NCBI GenBank assembly: GCA_022826925.1
Contig: JAJDTX010000003.1
Location: forward strand, 62,001 to 126,000
Direction: 5' to 3'
Length of the DNA: 64,000 bases
Source: Bryobacterales bacterium
GTDB lineage: Bacteria > Acidobacteriota > Terriglobia > Bryobacterales > UBA6623
Shown here one piece after another: positions 43,007 to 50,497 of this stretch. Numbering within the stretch: the stretch's first letter is position 1; every line of letters starts with the position of its first letter. The translations under genes were made by a program, and so were the position numbers. Under the pieces are notes generated by a model. It had not been told where the DNA came from and did no database searches. It saw only the letters and a list, made by a program, of their open reading frames with translations.

Positions 43007-44596
43007 TTACTTCTTCGTGCGGGCTGCAGTGGGATCGTCCGAGAAGGGGCGATGTCCATCCAGACCCTGGATCTCGAGACGCGCCCCCTCTTCTTCGAAT
43101 TCTTTCTCCATTTCGCGCAGCCGGTCCATGACCGTGTGATCGACGAGCGCGGTGCCAGACAGGTCAAGCCGGACCCGGGTTTCGCCCTTGAGGGCCTCAA
43201 GCCGCTTCTTGAGGCCGATCCAGGTCGAGAACACGGCCGAGTCGCTCACTGTGACGGTGGCTCCATCCTCGGAACGGTCTACGGCAGCACGAAGCCGGAA
43301 CAGCGAGGCGACCGGCACGCCGTTCACGAGGTGGATGATGACCTTGACCAAGATCCCGATCCCGATCCCTACGAGCAGGTCCGTGGCCAGCACTCCGACG
43401 ATCGTGGCGACGAAGATGACGAGCTGCTCGCGGCCCACGTGGTACATGTGCACGAACTCCTTCGGCGAGGCCAGCCGGAAGCCGGTAAAGACCAGCATCG
43501 CTCCGAGGGCGGCCAAAGGGATCATGTTGATCAGCGCGGGTGCAAGCGCCACAAAGACCAACAGGAACATGCCGTGGTGCATGTTCGCGAATCGGGTCTT
43601 CGCCCCGTTGTCGATGTTCGCCTTGCTGCGGACGATCTCGGAGATCATCGGCAGGCCTCCCACCAGCGCGGAGGCCGTGTTCCCCACTCCGATCGCCAGC
43701 AGGTCGCCATCGTAGTTGGTCTTCCTGCGGTACGGGTCGATCTGGTCGACCGCCTTGGCGCTGAGCAGCGACTCGAGGCTGCCGATCAACGAGAAGAGAA
43801 TGATGTACTTGACCCCTGTCGCGGTGGCGACGCCGGAAAAATCCGGGAACGTCAGGGCGCCGAACATATTGGACGGAACGTCGACGAGGAACTCGCGCCC
43901 CAGGCCGTAGTGCAGCCCTAGCGGCACAGTGACTAGCACGACCACGAGCGGTGCCGGTATGGCCCTCAGGCCCGGAATCTTCAGGAACGGATATCCGAAC
44001 ATGATGACCAAGCTGATGATGCCGATCAGGCCCACTTGGGGGTGCATGTCGGTGAAGTAGCTGGGAATCCTGGCCAGCAATTCGAGCGGGGTCCCCTCCG
44101 AACCGAGCCCTAGGGTGACCGGTAGCTGCTTGGCAAAGATAATCACGCCGATCGAGGCGAGCAGCCCGTGGACGGCGGCCGGGGGGAAGAACTCGCCCAA
44201 GATGCCGGATCGGAATACGCCGAAGAGAATCTGGATGACGCCTGCGACGACGCCCACGCCCAGGGCCAAGCGGTACGCCTCGATGTCCGCGGCCGGATCG
44301 CGGCCGGCGGTGAAGCCGAAGTCCGTCACGCACCCGATAGCGATCACGATGAGGCCGGCCGCCGGGCCCTTGATCGTCAATTCGGAATTGCTGAAGACGG
44401 TGCCGACGATCCCGCCGATGATTGCGGTGAAGATCCCCGCAATGGCCGGGTAGCCGCAAGCCAGCGAGATTCCGAGGCAGAGCGGCAGCGCGATGAGGAA
44501 GACCAGGAATCCTGACAGCAGGTCAGGCCCCCAGTAGCGCTTAAAGCCCGATCCGTTTCCTTGCGGAATGTCCCCGGTGTCGACCATAAGAGACAT
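43007..44596 (-). CDS. SulP-family anion transporter with STAS domain
   Basis: A 529-residue SLC26/SulP protein. The membrane core begins RYWGPDLLSGFLVFLIALPLCLGISLACGYP and contains the repeated half-helix region NSELTIKGPAAGLIVIAIG; the cytosolic C-terminus (about residue 425 on) is a STAS domain. Within SulP, BicA-like members carry bicarbonate with Na+, others sulfate. Location directly before dabA supports bicarbonate here, but this is inference. The start could be 44596 or the ATG nine bases later, because TATCCT immediately precedes the first one. Confidence 0.92.
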   Translation of the reverse strand: MSLMVDTGDIPQGNGSGFKRYWGPDLLSGFLVFLIALPLCLGISLACGYPAIAGIFTAIIGGIVGTVFSNSELTIKGPAAGLIVIAIGCVTDFGFTAGRDPAADIEAYRLALGVGVVAGVIQILFGVFRSGILGEFFPPAAVHGLLASIGVIIFAKQLPVTLGLGSEGTPLELLARIPSYFTDMHPQVGLIGIISLVIMFGYPFLKIPGLRAIPAPLVVVLVTVPLGLHYGLGREFLVDVPSNMFGALTFPDFSGVATATGVKYIILFSLIGSLESLLSAKAVDQIDPYRRKTNYDGDLLAIGVGNTASALVGGLPMISEIVRSKANIDNGAKTRFANMHHGMFLLVFVALAPALINMIPLAALGAMLVFTGFRLASPKEFVHMYHVGREQLVIFVATIVGVLATDLLVGIGIGILVKVIIHLVNGVPVASLFRLRAAVDRSEDGATVTVSDSAVFSTWIGLKKRLEALKGETRVRLDLSGTALVDHTVMDRLREMEKEFEEEGARLEIQGLDGHRPFSDDPTAARTKK

Positions 44597-44602
44597 AGGA
44601 TA
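44597..44602 (-). promoter_or_regulatory. Possible -10 element for the sulP-dabA-mrp operon
   Basis: TATCCT on the minus strand abuts the first ATG of sulP and lies nine bases before the second in-frame ATG at 44587. If functional, the transcript would start near that second ATG. No -35 match was seen. Confidence 0.25.
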
Positions 44603-44899
44603 CAGGATTCGGAGCTGCGACCGCCGCGTCGCCCCGGCTATCGCAGGGATCTGCACCGGGGGACGATTCTGCTAGGGCCGGCGCGCGAGGGCGGGCCGAG
44701 GTCTGCGTGCCGCAGCCGGAGGCCGTGCACTTGCTTGGACCGGCGCCTTAACGGGGCGGGCTAACGCGCGCCGAGTGGTTCGGAGCACGAGGGGCGGACG
44801 GTGCAGCTGGTGCAGGACACGACGATCGCTGGCAGCAACTGTCCCCGCATGCTTCTGCGGGCCCTCGGCGTTCGCAGCCCCGCTGAGACTGCGACTTGC
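44597..44899. other. Spacer upstream of the sulP-dabA-mrp operon
   Basis: A 303-base GC-rich gap between the lipoprotein gene (its 3' end) and sulP. It must hold the promoter of the large operon if that is separate. A stem CCCGCA/TGCGGG with a six-base loop lies at 44844-44861, 55 bases before... the end of the lipoprotein gene on the plus-strand scale, without a T tract. No gene is supported. Confidence 0.4.
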
Positions 44900-45931
44900 C
44901 TATTGCCGCCCGGGGCTCTCTGGAGGTGAGAATACATAGCGCGAACCGAAGCCGCCCGGCGGAACGTGCCGCGGCGCCCCGGCCACAGGCTTCTCCTCTA
45001 GTTGGTAAACCCGGTTAGCGGTGTAGACATAGTTCCGGCCGTGCATCTGCCCGTCTCTGTCTAGGAGAACTTGGATGCCCACGCCCGTCCCGCGCTCGGA
45101 CTCGAGGTTGGGCCTGATCTCGATTGGCATGTAGCCGCTGAGGTTCGAATACTGCCGAATTACGATGTAGCGGCTCCGTCTGGCGTCCCACCGGAGCGCT
45201 GCCATGCGGTCAAAGTCATGCACTTGTCCGCCGCGGCTCGATTGGAACCACAGCCAAGTGGTCTTGGCCTCGCCGCTTGCCCGGTCGGCCACCGATCCGA
45301 TTGGAAAGTAGGCAACGATCGAGCGGCCTTGGCCCAGCATCGCGACTTCGAGCGGGACGTCGGCGTACGCCATGTTCGCGATCAGCCAGCCGGCTTGGTC
45401 GAGTCTGGGGATCCGCACTAGATACCAGTAATCCAAGCCGGTCGGCTGGGGCAGTGTCCTAGCAGTGGCTGCAGCCGCCGGCAGGCGATCGACCAGCATC
45501 CGATCCAGCATCTCAACGCCCTCGTCCTTTTCCAACTGGTAGAAGGTCGGCGCCCAGCGATATGGCTGCGTATGCACGTTGAGCGTGTCCCGTGCGCGGT
45601 AAAGCCCTTGACTTGGCAGCGCAGCAGTCTGGCTCGTAAGCGCTCGCAGCCCGCTGCGCAGGTTGCTGTCAAGCAGCATCGCCTTCGGGGCCCAGCCCTC
45701 TCGGCCGTCGACCGTGCGCAGCCGGACAAAGCTCCGGTGCGTTTCCAAGATTCGCGCGCGCGTGTCGAAGTCAAGGACGGCTACCGAGGGTGCGTCGGGC
45801 TCGAGCCCGGAGTACAGCTCGACGCGATTGCGGCTGTAGAACGTTTCGTCCTCCGCGAGCTCTTGCGGCCCCCCGCCGCAACTGGCCAGCAACCATGCCG
45901 AGACGACTGCGACGATCGCACGTAGCAACAT
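44900..45931 (-). CDS. Lipoprotein with bacterial SH3-type domain, function unknown
   Basis: A 343-residue protein with a lipoprotein signal: MLLRAIVAVVSAWLLASCG, with the lipid-attachment Cys at residue 18. Next comes an SH3-like segment (about 35-95: NRVELYSGLEP to RTVDGREGWAPKAMLL), a fold that binds cell wall or peptides. The remaining domain, with WLWFQSSRGGQVHDFDRM and a final YVYTANRVYQL, is not recognised. I chose the ATG at 45931 because a GGA lies seven bases before it; an ATG at 45964 is also possible. Confidence 0.7.
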   Translation of the reverse strand: MLLRAIVAVVSAWLLASCGGGPQELAEDETFYSRNRVELYSGLEPDAPSVAVLDFDTRARILETHRSFVRLRTVDGREGWAPKAMLLDSNLRSGLRALTSQTAALPSQGLYRARDTLNVHTQPYRWAPTFYQLEKDEGVEMLDRMLVDRLPAAAATARTLPQPTGLDYWYLVRIPRLDQAGWLIANMAYADVPLEVAMLGQGRSIVAYFPIGSVADRASGEAKTTWLWFQSSRGGQVHDFDRMAALRWDARRSRYIVIRQYSNLSGYMPIEIRPNLESERGTGVGIQVLLDRDGQMHGRNYVYTANRVYQLEEKPVAGAPRHVPPGGFGSRYVFSPPESPGRQ

Positions 45932-46114
45932 ACGCGTTCCAGGCCGCGACGAGTCCATCTTCATGGCGTGAACTACGCGCTGCGCGGCGGCGGTGACGGC
46001 TGCGCCGCCAACCATGTTAAACCCGCCAGGGCGGGCAGCGCCTCGGACTTGCGTCCTGGGCTTGGCAGAAGCCGGGGACGGGGCCTGGCCTAGCGATGGG
46101 CGATCCCGCGCACT

Positions 46115-47002
46115 TCACGCCTCGAGAGGGACTTGTCGCCGCTCCAAGCCATTTGGTCCCAATCCGAGAGCGGTGATCGAATTGACTCCGTGGTCTAGCA
46201 AGTACTGTCTCGCCCGCCCCAGGCCGTAGCCAACCTGCGACGGGGCGTGGCTGTCGTCGCCGAAACAGAAATGCACGCCAGCCTCGGCCGCCAGGCGCAC
46301 CAGCCAGGGGGAGGGGAACGGTTCGGGCAATCCCTTGCGCCAGCCCGCCGTGTTGAGGTCGAGGATACAGGAATGCGATCTGGCGGCCTCGATCGCGGCC
46401 TCGGCGGCCCTGCGGATCTTCGGGGTGCACAGATCGGCGCCTCTCGGCGCGTGCAGCTTGGGCAGATCGAGGTGGCCAACGATCTCCGGGCGCACGCTGC
46501 GGATCATTTCCTCGACCAGCCTGAAGTAACGTTCCATGAGCCGTTCCAGGCCGTTGCAGGCGACCACGGCCTCTCGAAAGTGCTGGGGGGTCTCGTCGAT
46601 GGGAATGTCACAGACATGGTGTACCGATCCGACGAGATAGTCGAACTTGTGCTCGCGTCGTAGCGCCAGCATCGATTCGGCGTAGCTTGACGTCGGCACG
46701 GCCTCGGTTTCGAAGCCGCGCAAGAGTTCCAGCGAACCGCGCGCCTGGCGCTGGAGCCGCAACGACTCGCGCGAATACGCCTCAAACTCCCGGTGCAGTC
46801 GCTCCACTTCGTAGCCCTTGGCGCGTTCGGAGTCGTACAGGAAGCGGTCGTCCGAACGCGGTGCGTGCTCGGTGACGCCGTAGGTGCTCAGTTCAACAGC
46901 TACGGCCGCATCGATGATTTCGCGGAGCGTGCCGCTAGCGTGTTCGCAGAATTCGCTGCTGTGGCCGCCATGCAGCGACAGCATCCATGGGGGGCTGGCC
47001 AC
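46115..47002 (-). CDS. PHP-domain phosphatase, HisJ-like (candidate histidinol phosphatase)
   Basis: A 295-residue PHP-family metallohydrolase. Metal-site motifs include SLHGGHSSEFCEHASG near the N-terminus, YGVTEHAPRSDDRF, the Glu of FETEAVP, VGSVHHVCDIPID, VGHLDLPKLHAPRG, and FGDDSHAPSQVG at the end. These match the HisJ/HisK histidinol-phosphatase type of Gram-positive bacteria. It is outside the his run, 30 kb away, next to a nucleotide-salvage gene. A GTG at 47002 or the ATG at 46984 can start it. Confidence 0.82.
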   Translation of the reverse strand: MASPPWMLSLHGGHSSEFCEHASGTLREIIDAAVAVELSTYGVTEHAPRSDDRFLYDSERAKGYEVERLHREFEAYSRESLRLQRQARGSLELLRGFETEAVPTSSYAESMLALRREHKFDYLVGSVHHVCDIPIDETPQHFREAVVACNGLERLMERYFRLVEEMIRSVRPEIVGHLDLPKLHAPRGADLCTPKIRRAAEAAIEAARSHSCILDLNTAGWRKGLPEPFPSPWLVRLAAEAGVHFCFGDDSHAPSQVGYGLGRARQYLLDHGVNSITALGLGPNGLERRQVPLEA

Positions 47003-47005
47003 GAT

Positions 47006-47548
47006 TCAACAGGAACCCGCGCCGGGAGGAGGCTCGGGAGTGGCTTGACGCGACACGTCGCCGTTCAGCCATTGGGCCAGAGCTTTCCGTGGGTCGGCGA
47101 TCTGCTCGATGCTGGTCAGCCAGTATCGTTCCCAGCTGTGCTTGGGCAGGCCGCAGAAGAGCATCAAGTTCAGGGGGTACACGCCAGAGTCGGTGCAGCG
47201 GCGGAAGTCGTCCCGGAATAAGAACACCGGCTTGCGCCAAGCGATCGCCATGCCCAGTTCCACCATCACGCCCTCGTCCGGCGGGCAGCCGTTGACGACT
47301 GCGAAGAGGCCATCGGCCTCTCGGACATCGCGCATGTCCCTTTGGCCCACCAGATATGCCCAGTCGGCGCCGTCCATGTCTTTAGTAGTGTTGTTGCGCG
47401 CGAACGGCTCCCACACCTCGGCCCCGGCCTTTTCGAGGGCAGCGACCAGTTCGGCGAGGGGGCCGGATCGCTGCTGTGCCGAGAACCCGTAGGCGCTGGC
47501 TAGGTACAGTGTCTTGCGGCTGCCGGTCGGGGGCACGGCGGAAGTCAC
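47006..47548 (-). CDS. Nucleoside 2-deoxyribosyltransferase-like protein
   Basis: A 180-residue protein of the nucleoside deoxyribosyltransferase/Toprim-like fold. It has the family start LYLASAYGFSAQQRS, a central WAYLVGQRDMRDVREADGLFAVV and the catalytic-type acidic block PPDEGVMVELGMAIAWRKPVFLF. Such enzymes cleave or exchange the base of deoxyribonucleosides or modified nucleotides. It starts with GTG behind an AAGGAGGA-like site (AAGGAAGGAGC). The next gene begins 3 bases after its stop. Confidence 0.85.
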   Translation of the reverse strand: MTSAVPPTGSRKTLYLASAYGFSAQQRSGPLAELVAALEKAGAEVWEPFARNNTTKDMDGADWAYLVGQRDMRDVREADGLFAVVNGCPPDEGVMVELGMAIAWRKPVFLFRDDFRRCTDSGVYPLNLMLFCGLPKHSWERYWLTSIEQIADPRKALAQWLNGDVSRQATPEPPPGAGSC

Positions 47549-47690
47549 GCTCCTTCCTTACGCTAGCATTGCGGCCGCGGCCCACAAAGGAGCCCGTGCG
47601 GCGGTCCCGGAAGTGAGTCGCTCCGCAGATCTGCATGGGCTTGCCGCGATCCTCCGCCCTGCGTGACAATCACCTTCTGCGGGAGGTCCT

Positions 47691-49160
47691 GTGGCGCGAG
47701 AACACTGCTTGGCGATTGACTTGGGGGCTGGTAGCGGCCGCGTGATGCTGGGGAGCTTTGATGGCGAGCGGATTGCCGTCGAAGAACTGCACCGGTTCGA
47801 CAATCCGGGCACGGAAGTGCTGGGATCGCTCTTCTGGGATCCGCTGCGCTTGTTCGGCGACATGCGGGACGGAATCCGCGCTGCCGCGGGGGCCAAGCCT
47901 GTCTCGCTCGGAGTGGATACGTGGGGCGTCGACTTCGCGCTGTTGGACCGTGACGGCAAGCTGGCCGGCAACCCGTACCACTACCGTGACTCGAGCACCA
48001 ACGGCGCGATGGCGGAGGTCTTCGAGGTCATCTCGAAAGAAGAGATCTTTGAACATACCGGCCTCCAGTTCATGGAGCTCAACAGCCTGTTCCAGCTCTA
48101 CGCACGGAGAGATAGCCCGGCATTGGAGTCGGCGAGTTCGCTGCTGATGATGCCCGACCTGTTCCACTACTGGTTCACGGGCGAGCAGGCTTGCGAGTTC
48201 ACGGATGCGACGACCTCGCAGTGCTACGATCCGCGCCGCCGTGCTTGGGCCCGTCCGGTGCTGGAAGCGCTCGGCCTGCCCGCCGGGATCTTCGGTCCCG
48301 TGATCGAGCCCGGCACCGTGCTGGGCCGCGTGCGCCGGTCAATCGCCGAAGAATGCGGCATCGGTGGCCTGGACGTGATCGTGCCCGGCACGCACGACAC
48401 GGCCTCGGCCGTCGCGGCCGTGCCCGCCGAAGGCCCGAGCTGGGCCTACCTCAGTTCCGGCACTTGGTCGCTGCTCGGTGTGGAGACCTTGCAGCCCCAC
48501 GTGACCCCGGCCGTGCTGGCAAAGAACCTGACCAATGAGGGAGGCGTGTGCCGCACGAACCGCCTGCTGAAGAACATCTGCGGCCTGTGGCTGCTAGAGG
48601 AGTGCCGCCGCGAGTGGTCGCGGCGCGGGATCGCGACCGAATACGACAAGTTGCTCTCTGGTGCCGAGGCCAGCCAGCCGTTCCGCTCGGTGATCGACGT
48701 GGACGATCCGGAGTTCGCCCCTCCGGGCGACATGCCGGGCAGAATCGCTCGCAAGTGCCGCGCCACCGGCCAGCCCGTGCCGGGCTCTCCGGGGGACTTC
48801 GCGCGGGCGATCTTTGAAGGCTTGGCTCTGAGGTATCGCTCGGTGATGGGAGACATCGCCGATGTGACAGGGGTTGCCCCGGCGGCCCTGCATGTGGTCG
48901 GTGGCGGCTCTCGCAACCGGCTGCTCTCGCAATTCGCCGCGGACGCTTGCGGCGTGCCCGTGATTACGGGCCCGGTCGAAGCCACCGCCGTTGGCAACGT
49001 ATTGATGCAAGGCATGGCCGCTGGACGAATCGGCGATCTGGCGCAAGGCCGCGAGATCGTGCGCCGATCGTTTGCGCTCGGCCGCTATGAGCCCAACCCA
49101 GAACTGGCAGGCGGATGGGACGAGGCCGCGGGCCGGCTCGCCGCGCTCTGCTCGGGCTAG
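47691..49160 (+). CDS. rhaB: Rhamnulokinase (FGGY carbohydrate kinase)
   Basis: Phosphorylates L-rhamnulose in rhamnose breakdown. The 489-residue FGGY kinase has the N-terminal phosphate loop AIDLGAGSGRVMLGSFD, the substrate region VDTWGVDFALLDRDG, SSGTWSLLGVE, and the C-terminal adenosine loop VVGGGSRNRLLSQFAADA. The start is a GTG behind GGGAGGT (47681-47687); GACAAT at 47665-47670 could be its -10 box. No rhaA or rhaD lies in the window, so kinase specificity rests on similarity. Confidence 0.88.
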   Translation: MAREHCLAIDLGAGSGRVMLGSFDGERIAVEELHRFDNPGTEVLGSLFWDPLRLFGDMRDGIRAAAGAKPVSLGVDTWGVDFALLDRDGKLAGNPYHYRDSSTNGAMAEVFEVISKEEIFEHTGLQFMELNSLFQLYARRDSPALESASSLLMMPDLFHYWFTGEQACEFTDATTSQCYDPRRRAWARPVLEALGLPAGIFGPVIEPGTVLGRVRRSIAEECGIGGLDVIVPGTHDTASAVAAVPAEGPSWAYLSSGTWSLLGVETLQPHVTPAVLAKNLTNEGGVCRTNRLLKNICGLWLLEECRREWSRRGIATEYDKLLSGAEASQPFRSVIDVDDPEFAPPGDMPGRIARKCRATGQPVPGSPGDFARAIFEGLALRYRSVMGDIADVTGVAPAALHVVGGGSRNRLLSQFAADACGVPVITGPVEATAVGNVLMQGMAAGRIGDLAQGREIVRRSFALGRYEPNPELAGGWDEAAGRLAALCSG

Positions 49161-49210
49161 GGTGCCGCGGCCAGCGGCGGGTCGACTTCCGGCGGTGCTA
49201 CCCTGCGGCC

Positions 49211-50332
49211 ATGTCGGCCCTCAACGTCGCTCTCATCGGTTACGGCTTCATGGGCAAGGCCCATAGCAACGCCTACGCGCAGGTAGGGCACTTCTTCCCG
49301 CATCTCACCAAGGTCCGGCGCAAGGTAGTCTGCGGCCGCGGCCATGCTGGGTTGCAGGCATTGGCAGGTGCGTGGGGGTGGGAGGACACAGAGACGGACT
49401 GGCGGCGCGTGATCGAACGCCCGGATGTCGACCTGGTCGATGTCTGCACGCCCAACTACCTGCACGCCGAGATCGCGATCGCGGCTGCCGAGGCCGGCAA
49501 GATCGTGCTCTGCGAAAAGCCGCTCGCGAACACGCTTGCCGAGGCCGACGCCATGGCCGCGGCCGCCGCGGGCGTGCCGACCTTCGTTTGGTTCAACTAC
49601 CGGCGGGTGCCCGCGGTCGAGTTCGCGGCAAGGCTGCTGGCGCAGGAGCGGATCGGCCGGGTGTACCAGTACCGGTCGCAGTACTTGCAGCAATGGGGCC
49701 CGGACCCGAATCGTCCGAACAACTGGAAGATGTCGAAGCGGACGGCGGGGTCAGGCGTGAACGGGGATCTCAATTCGCATCTGCTCGACATGGCCATGAT
49801 GCTGCTGGGCCCGATTCGCGAGGTCTCCGCCACCATGGAGACCTTCTTGCCGGAGAAGCCCGATCCGAGCAGGCCCGGCCAGACTTACCGGATCGACATC
49901 GACGATGCAGTGCTGGTGCAGGCGAGATTCGCCAGCGGAACGCTCGGCTCGTTTGAGGCGACCCGATTTGCCACCGGCTTTCAGAACGACAACAGCTTCG
50001 TCGCTCATGGCGAGTCGGGCATGCTGGAGTTCCATTTCGAGGACTTGAACCATCTCACTTACGCCGACATGTCGGGAGAGCCGGATCTGCGCGGGCGCCG
50101 CAAGGTGTTGGCGCCGGCCACGGGCCCGCAGGCCAGCCCCCATTTCTGGAAGCCCGGCCATCCGATCGGCTACGAGCACACCTTCATCAAGTCGCTGGCC
50201 GATTTTCTCGCTGGCTTGGATGCCGGCGAGCCCGCCCGCCCGACATTCGAGGATGGCTTGGCCGTCCAGCGAGTGCTGGACGCGATCGAGCGCTCCGCGC
50301 GGGAGCGGAGATGGATCGAGACCGGATCGTAG
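49211..50332 (+). CDS. Gfo/Idh/MocA-family oxidoreductase
   Basis: A 373-residue NAD(P)-dependent sugar or inositol dehydrogenase-like protein. The Rossmann fold starts ALIGYGFMGKAHSNAY; the signature EKPLANTLAEADAM has the catalytic-type Lys; the C-terminal sheet contains GDLNSHLLDMAMMLLG, with the usual His. The ATG at 49211 gives the standard start. It follows rhaB by 50 bases and probably shares its transcript, suggesting a role in sugar use. Confidence 0.92.
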   Translation: MSALNVALIGYGFMGKAHSNAYAQVGHFFPHLTKVRRKVVCGRGHAGLQALAGAWGWEDTETDWRRVIERPDVDLVDVCTPNYLHAEIAIAAAEAGKIVLCEKPLANTLAEADAMAAAAAGVPTFVWFNYRRVPAVEFAARLLAQERIGRVYQYRSQYLQQWGPDPNRPNNWKMSKRTAGSGVNGDLNSHLLDMAMMLLGPIREVSATMETFLPEKPDPSRPGQTYRIDIDDAVLVQARFASGTLGSFEATRFATGFQNDNSFVAHGESGMLEFHFEDLNHLTYADMSGEPDLRGRRKVLAPATGPQASPHFWKPGHPIGYEHTFIKSLADFLAGLDAGEPARPTFEDGLAVQRVLDAIERSARERRWIETGS

Positions 50333-50400
50333 CCCTCCCGTGATGGTGGCGGAATCGAACGCGCGGCGAAGCGGCCCCGGCGCCCGGGCCGGTCGCAGGG

Positions 50401-50406
50401 TACAAT
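50401..50406 (+). promoter_or_regulatory. Possible -10 element of the first DUF3604 gene (GTACAAT type)
   Basis: TACAAT preceded by G, 91 bases before the GTG start. The predicted RNA start would fall just before the leader stem-loop at 50415-50455. Confidence 0.4.
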
Positions 50407-50414
50407 CGGCCCGT

Positions 50415-50455
50415 CGCGCCGGCTGACGGCTCTTGCTGGTCCGGCAGCCGGCGCG
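50415..50455 (+). promoter_or_regulatory. 11-bp perfect inverted repeat in the 5' leader of the first DUF3604 gene
   Basis: CGCGCCGGCTG (50415-50425) pairs without mismatch with CAGCCGGCGCG (50445-50455) around a 19-base loop. It lies between a -10-like element and the ribosome binding site, so it would form a strong hairpin at the 5' end of the mRNA. It could stabilise the message or bind a regulator as DNA. Confidence 0.5.
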
Positions 50456-50497
50456 CAGGATCGGATCTGCCTCGATCTGGTCCAGGAGGTTCGTACC

